Of a stretch of DNA of 64,000 nucleotides, positions 60,205 to 64,000 are shown in pieces; positions within the stretch are counted from its first letter, which is position 1; each line of letters begins with the position of its first letter. The notes beneath the pieces were generated by a model. It was not told the origin of the DNA. It saw only the letters and a list, made by a program, of their open reading frames with translations, and did no database searches. The DNA lies in the IMG/VR virus record IMGVR_UViG_3300042934_000547, positions 167,976 through 231,975 of that record. The stretch is one strand, 5' to 3'. A program made the position numbers and the translations under genes. The stretch is from a virus.

Positions 60205-60864
60205 ATGATTACTGATAAAAACAATCCTTCTAATATGCATAATCGAGTTGAGAGATTATTAATCCCATTTGATTTAATTTGTGACATAGATTTAGGATGT
60301 ATCAGGTATTTAAAGACTGACGCATTTGTACATGCTTCAATTCAGAAAGATAAAGATGAAGATTTATATTACACTGAAGATAATATAAATCCAATTAAAT
60401 TTATGATACCTGAATTTGACATAAAAGATGCAGTAGCTATGTTTAGCGAAATGTGTAACACTCGTAATGATTTAATTGCCATGATGACTTTTGGCGGTCC
60501 AATGCAATTATCTAAATTACTGCAAAGATATATATCAATGGACGATGTTAAGGTACAAGTTGATATTTTAGTTGATAATGTTATTGAAGAAGAATATATT
60601 GAAAAGAATTATAACTCACCAAAAATTCAATCTGTATATTTTGGAGAGATGGTTGTTTCTGATTATGATAATATCTTCATAAAATATCATGAGGAATTAA
60701 CGACATTCTACGATGTTGATGATTTACGGGGAAAGAATATCACATTTCTAGGTTCAGCACATAATCTTACTATAGATGAATTAATTCATACTATATTTGA
60801 AAACAATTTGATTACATCAAGAATGATGGCATATGAAAAAATGGAGGCTCCAATAAATGAATGA
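60205..60864 (+). CDS. Hypothetical protein upstream of chaperonin, 219 aa
   Basis: A 219-residue acidic protein of mixed structure with no recognised motif. Its stop overlaps the chaperonin start by 8 nt, and the GGAGG site of the chaperonin lies within it, so translation is coupled. GAGGAAG lies 7 nt before its own ATG. It is not GroES-like in length or sequence. A partner or client of the chaperonin is possible, but only position supports that. Confidence 0.6.
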   Translation: MITDKNNPSNMHNRVERLLIPFDLICDIDLGCIRYLKTDAFVHASIQKDKDEDLYYTEDNINPIKFMIPEFDIKDAVAMFSEMCNTRNDLIAMMTFGGPMQLSKLLQRYISMDDVKVQVDILVDNVIEEEYIEKNYNSPKIQSVYFGEMVVSDYDNIFIKYHEELTTFYDVDDLRGKNITFLGSAHNLTIDELIHTIFENNLITSRMMAYEKMEAPINE

Positions 60865-62818
60865 ATTTCAAACACAGATGTCTAATATAGTTGGAAGTGG
60901 TGCTTTAAGAAAAATTCAACACCACACACTTAAACAATGCAGCGATGCAATTGAAAAAAGCTATGGTCCTAAAGGCTCAAATAGTACAATAATAACTGAG
61001 GTTGGTAAAACATCAAATGGATTACCAATGGCTGTTACAAAATACACAAAAGATGGTCATACAATCCTTGAACACCTTAACTTTATAGGGGTTATGGAGA
61101 GATGTATAAAAGAGTCATTGTATGATATGACTCATTCAATAGCTCACAGTGTTGGAGACGGTACATCAACGACTGTTATAATGGCTTACATAGTATTTGA
61201 AGCTCTTACAAAATACATGGATGAACATCCGGAAATTAACCCTTCAGATTTATCTGAGCACTTCGATGATGCTGTTCAGGAGATATGTGAAGAAATTCTT
61301 AAACATAAGAAAGAATTCACATTAGAAGATGTAAGAGATATTTGCACAATCTCTTCCAACAACAATAAGAAAATTGTTGAGGAGATTTATAATATATATG
61401 AGAAGTATGGACTTGATACGAAAATATCATTAAATACTTCTCCTTCTCAAGAATCTTTTGTTAAAGGTAACAGAGGTATCACATTGCGATCTTCTTATGC
61501 AGATTCATCGTTTGTTAATACTCATGATGGTAAATGTGAAATTCAGAATCCGAGAATCTACGTATTCAAAGATCCTATCTATAATGATAGACTTGCTGAT
61601 ATATTCAGTGCAATTATTGAAACAAACGTAATACAATGGGTTGAAAAAGCTCAGGCTGAACGTAATCAGAAGTATTTTGCAAATATCATCCCTACTGTAA
61701 TATTAACACCAGAAATCAGTGTTGATTTAAGTGGATATATGCAGAAGATTTGTACATTACAAGGTTCATTACCATTGGATGGTAAATTCCCTATATCTAT
61801 TGTTTCTAACATTAGTAGAGATGACATTCTTGATGATGTATGTAAACTTACTGGAGCTAAAGGTATAAAAAGATATATATCTGAAGAAATGATGGAACTT
61901 GAATCAAAAGCTGGTGTTGCTGTTACTATGGAAAATCTTGGTGATGCTCATGGTACTGCAAGAATGGTTGTTTCAGATGCACTTAATACCGTTATTGTTG
62001 AACCAAGCAATCTATACGTTAACTATCACGCAGAAATAGATAAGCATATAGAAGAGTTAGGACGTATTAGTAAGTTTGGCGATTCTCTGGATATCAATAA
62101 TTCAGAAGAACTTAAGGAATTCATGATTACACAACTCGGTATAGATCCAGAAACTGTAAAGAGTGTGAGTGATGACGTTATGAATCTGATTGGCATATAT
62201 AAAGAGGTAAAAGCGATTGAAGCTAAGATTAAATCCGGCGAAAAAGAATTCTCTATGGAAGCTAAGGCACTGATTGCATTCTTAGAAAATAAGATGGAAG
62301 CTTATCGTAGAGAAAATCAAATTACTTCTTATCATAGGATTAAAGACAGACTCCATGGTATTCTTGGTAATTTAGTTGAATATTATGTTGGTGGTATGTC
62401 TATATCAGATAGGGAGCAGACTAAGTATACTGTAGAAGACTGTATCTTGTCATGTCGTTCAGCATTCGAAAACGGTGTAGGTAGAGCATCAAACGTTGAA
62501 GGGATGATGGCAGCATATAAATTGCAAGCTAAATCTGATATGCATAAGATTATACTTGAAGCATATAAGACATGTACGCTGAAACTTTATCAAACTGCGG
62601 TACCTGAAAAAACAGCTGAACTATGGTTAATTTCAGTTCTAGCAAGCGGATTTCCTGTTGATATAAGAACTGGTAAACCATCTGACAAGGTTAAGAGTAG
62701 CATTATGTCTGATGTAAGTATTCTAAATACTTTATCTAAGATATTGACTCTTATGGTTACCACAAATCAGCTTATAGTCCCTGATCCTATCATGAACCAA
62801 TATAAAAATATTCAATAG
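60857..62818 (+). CDS. groEL: GroEL-like (group I) chaperonin
   Basis: The 653-residue product matches GroEL along its length: KQCSDAIEKSYGPKGSNSTII (like ...VTLGPKGRNV), SVGDGTSTTVIMAYIV (Asp101 equivalent to the ATP-site Asp87), a diverged apical domain, YTVEDCILSCRSAFENGVG (Asp aligned with catalytic Asp398), and KVKSSIMSDVSILNTLSKILTLMVTTNQLIVPDP (like KVTRSALQ...MITTE). The ATPase residues seem intact. It is about 100 residues longer than GroEL, with the extra mainly in the apical/intermediate region. Phages EL and AR9 encode such chaperonins, thought to fold virion or polymerase proteins. No GroES gene was seen in the window. Confidence 0.9.
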   Translation: MNEFQTQMSNIVGSGALRKIQHHTLKQCSDAIEKSYGPKGSNSTIITEVGKTSNGLPMAVTKYTKDGHTILEHLNFIGVMERCIKESLYDMTHSIAHSVGDGTSTTVIMAYIVFEALTKYMDEHPEINPSDLSEHFDDAVQEICEEILKHKKEFTLEDVRDICTISSNNNKKIVEEIYNIYEKYGLDTKISLNTSPSQESFVKGNRGITLRSSYADSSFVNTHDGKCEIQNPRIYVFKDPIYNDRLADIFSAIIETNVIQWVEKAQAERNQKYFANIIPTVILTPEISVDLSGYMQKICTLQGSLPLDGKFPISIVSNISRDDILDDVCKLTGAKGIKRYISEEMMELESKAGVAVTMENLGDAHGTARMVVSDALNTVIVEPSNLYVNYHAEIDKHIEELGRISKFGDSLDINNSEELKEFMITQLGIDPETVKSVSDDVMNLIGIYKEVKAIEAKIKSGEKEFSMEAKALIAFLENKMEAYRRENQITSYHRIKDRLHGILGNLVEYYVGGMSISDREQTKYTVEDCILSCRSAFENGVGRASNVEGMMAAYKLQAKSDMHKIILEAYKTCTLKLYQTAVPEKTAELWLISVLASGFPVDIRTGKPSDKVKSSIMSDVSILNTLSKILTLMVTTNQLIVPDPIMNQYKNIQ

Positions 62819-62832
62819 TTAACTATATAATA

Positions 62833-62868
62833 TGTGGGTAGGTTGTTAAATCCTACCCACAAATACTA
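62833..62868 (+). terminator. Hairpin after chaperonin gene
   Basis: TGTGGGTAGG and CCTACCCACA form a 10-bp stem; the following T tract is short, so termination may be partial. Confidence 0.55.
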
Positions 62869-62892
62869 TTTATCGATGTAGGGGATAGATAT

Positions 62893-63642
62893 ATGAAATT
62901 AAAAGATTACATAGAAAACCCACTCGGGGGAAGAATTACCACACATAGGGATTTTTACGATAACTTATATCGTGGAAAATTCAAAAATTTACTCGTTAGG
63001 GTAAATAACAAAATCGATTACAAATTGTATTTCACTAATAAAACATATATTATACACATAAAAATGCCAAGTGAAAATGTCGACGGAATATTATACGATA
63101 TTGTAATTGAATTATACCCTACTGAAAATCATGTGAGTATAACCGATGCTCTAGAAAACTATGATTTTAGATTTTTTTCAAATGACCCTTGGTTTAATTA
63201 TGTATACGCACATGTCTTTAAAGAGAAAAATATGCTTGTAAAAGATTTGGAATCAAAATTTAGTAAAGAAGTATTCAGACAAGCTCCCGACACCACTAAT
63301 CCAAATCATCAAACCGGTTACATAAAATACTTATATTTTGCTTATCTATTAATACAGCAAAAACATATTCTGTCAAAGCAAACTTTCACACTCTACGGAA
63401 AAGCTTATCTAAAAACGTTATTAATCAATGACGTAATACCTGTTGACGAAATGATTGACAAACGTAGAACTATGGGGGAAAAACAGAGACGAAACAATAA
63501 GAAACAAGAAATGAATGCCATAAATCCTCAGAATAAAAACTTTATGACTAAAACTATAGATAGCGTTAAATCTATAAATACCGTTAAATCAAATCATACA
63601 ATTGGTAAAACAGGTGCAATTAAAAAATCAAAAAGAATATAA
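62893..63642 (+). CDS. Hypothetical protein with basic tail, 249 aa
   Basis: A 249-residue protein. Residues 1-170 look mixed alpha/beta (HIKMPSENVDGILYDIVIELYP). The last 70 are strongly basic and disordered (KRRTMGEKQRRNNKKQEM, then KTGAIKKSKRI), consistent with nucleic-acid binding. No family recognised. GGGG lies 9 nt before the ATG. Its downstream neighbour has an early-type promoter. Confidence 0.6.
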   Translation: MKLKDYIENPLGGRITTHRDFYDNLYRGKFKNLLVRVNNKIDYKLYFTNKTYIIHIKMPSENVDGILYDIVIELYPTENHVSITDALENYDFRFFSNDPWFNYVYAHVFKEKNMLVKDLESKFSKEVFRQAPDTTNPNHQTGYIKYLYFAYLLIQQKHILSKQTFTLYGKAYLKTLLINDVIPVDEMIDKRRTMGEKQRRNNKKQEMNAINPQNKNFMTKTIDSVKSINTVKSNHTIGKTGAIKKSKRI

Positions 63643-63646
63643 TAAA

Positions 63647-63657
63647 TATATATTATA
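63647..63657 (+). promoter_or_regulatory. Early-type promoter candidate
   Basis: TATATATTATA, then 3 nt, then ATGA, about 55 nt upstream of the 63710 gene. Confidence 0.55.
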
Positions 63658-63709
63658 TTCATGATATAATGAGAAAGAGTGCAATAAAAGAGGGAGGATA
63701 AACAACAAC

Positions 63710-64000
63710 ATGGAACAACCGATAAGAAGATTTATTCCATTAATAACTGAACAGTGGGAAGAACCGGGAGACAGAATAGTAAGTTACAATGACAACGCAG
63801 TAATAATGCCGTTCACGACATTATTCCCAGATTTAACCGATGATACATTAAATAAATTTATCACAAAACCAAAACGACTATATCACACTAATAAAGAAGT
63901 TCGTGAGCATATGTGTGGGTGTATTAACTATTTCGAAAAGTATTTTGATAAAGATAAAGAATTAATAATGGTTTATTTCAATATCAAATTACTTATTGAT
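63710..64000 (+). CDS. Partial gene at the window edge, unknown
   Basis: An open frame from ATG 63710 (GGGAGG about 12 nt upstream) reaches the window end after 97 codons. It begins MEQPIRRFIPLITEQW and includes HMCGCINYFEKYFDKDKE with a Cys-x-Cys pair. No family recognised from this part. It sits behind an early-type promoter motif. Confidence 0.6.
   Translation, partial: MEQPIRRFIPLITEQWEEPGDRIVSYNDNAVIMPFTTLFPDLTDDTLNKFITKPKRLYHTNKEVREHMCGCINYFEKYFDKDKELIMVYFNIKLLID

Noticed and set aside
1-64000. Integrase, attachment sites or prophage boundaries
   Set aside because: No recombinase, repressor or tRNA-like att sequence was found; gene content is that of a virulent large phage.
1-64000. 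tRNA genes or CRISPR arrays
   Set aside because: No cloverleaf with a T-loop TTCGA core and no regularly spaced repeats were seen in the intergenic stretches.

Overview
The window is part of a large (probably jumbo, >64 kb) tailed-phage genome with a long contractile-type or otherwise very long tail, infecting a low-GC Gram-positive host. Evidence: strongly AT-rich DNA, AGGAGG-type ribosome sites before nearly every gene, a 3,731-residue tape-measure protein with two murein-hydrolase domains, a major-capsid-like protein, baseplate-like proteins, and a multisubunit-type RNA polymerase beta subunit together with a phage GroEL-like chaperonin. That last pair is known from phiKZ/EL- and AR9/PBS1-type giant phages. 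No tRNA, rRNA, CRISPR array, integrase or attachment site was seen.

Layout. 0-9.2 kb (mostly minus): nucleotide/nucleic-acid enzymes (RNase H, dUTPase, an HNH-like protein) mixed with five short, free-standing YD/RHS-repeat-like proteins, most behind their own promoter and terminator. 6.9-7.5 kb: a divergent junction with a 203-nt tract almost free of G and a set of strong stem-loops (candidate origin and/or RNA). 9.3-12.7 kb: an ATP-cone protein, an abundant-looking unknown protein and a PC4-like ssDNA-binding protein. 12.9-15.6 kb: three tiny membrane proteins, a degenerate FEN/PIN-like protein and a baseplate-hub candidate. 15.7-23.7 kb (minus): six virion-protein candidates, three of which share an amphipathic segment preceded by an (I/L)QE|A cleavage-like site. 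24.2-28.9 kb: baseplate-wedge-like genes. 29.9-45.6 kb (minus): RusA resolvase, SH3b virion protein, giant tape measure and five small genes. 45.7-50.0 kb: RNAP beta. 50.0-50.5 kb: a structured non-coding RNA candidate. 50.5-53.2 kb (minus): DHH phosphoesterase operon. 53.4-57.3 kb: acidic protein, major capsid protein, HExxH protein. 57.4-62.8 kb: thymidylate kinase, host-interaction genes (a Tad1/Acb2-type cyclic-nucleotide sponge, a lipoprotein) and the chaperonin.

Regulation can be read from the sequence. One set of operons has TATATATTATA followed at a fixed 3-nt gap by WYGA (early-type candidate: YD genes, RNase H, DHH operon, small membrane genes). A second set has AACA-N6-TA (late-type candidate: capsid, tape measure, baseplate, RNAP beta, structured RNA). 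The second closely resembles the late-promoter consensus I recall for AR9. Most operons end in GC-rich hairpins with U tracts, several of them bidirectional between convergent genes.

The most novel-looking items are the approximately 276-nt multibranched RNA candidate at 50.05-50.33 kb, whose helix deviations are all G.U-compatible on the plus strand only; the two fixed-spacing promoter classes; the family of small YD-repeat proteins; and the shared maturation-cleavage-like motif in the virion-protein candidates.
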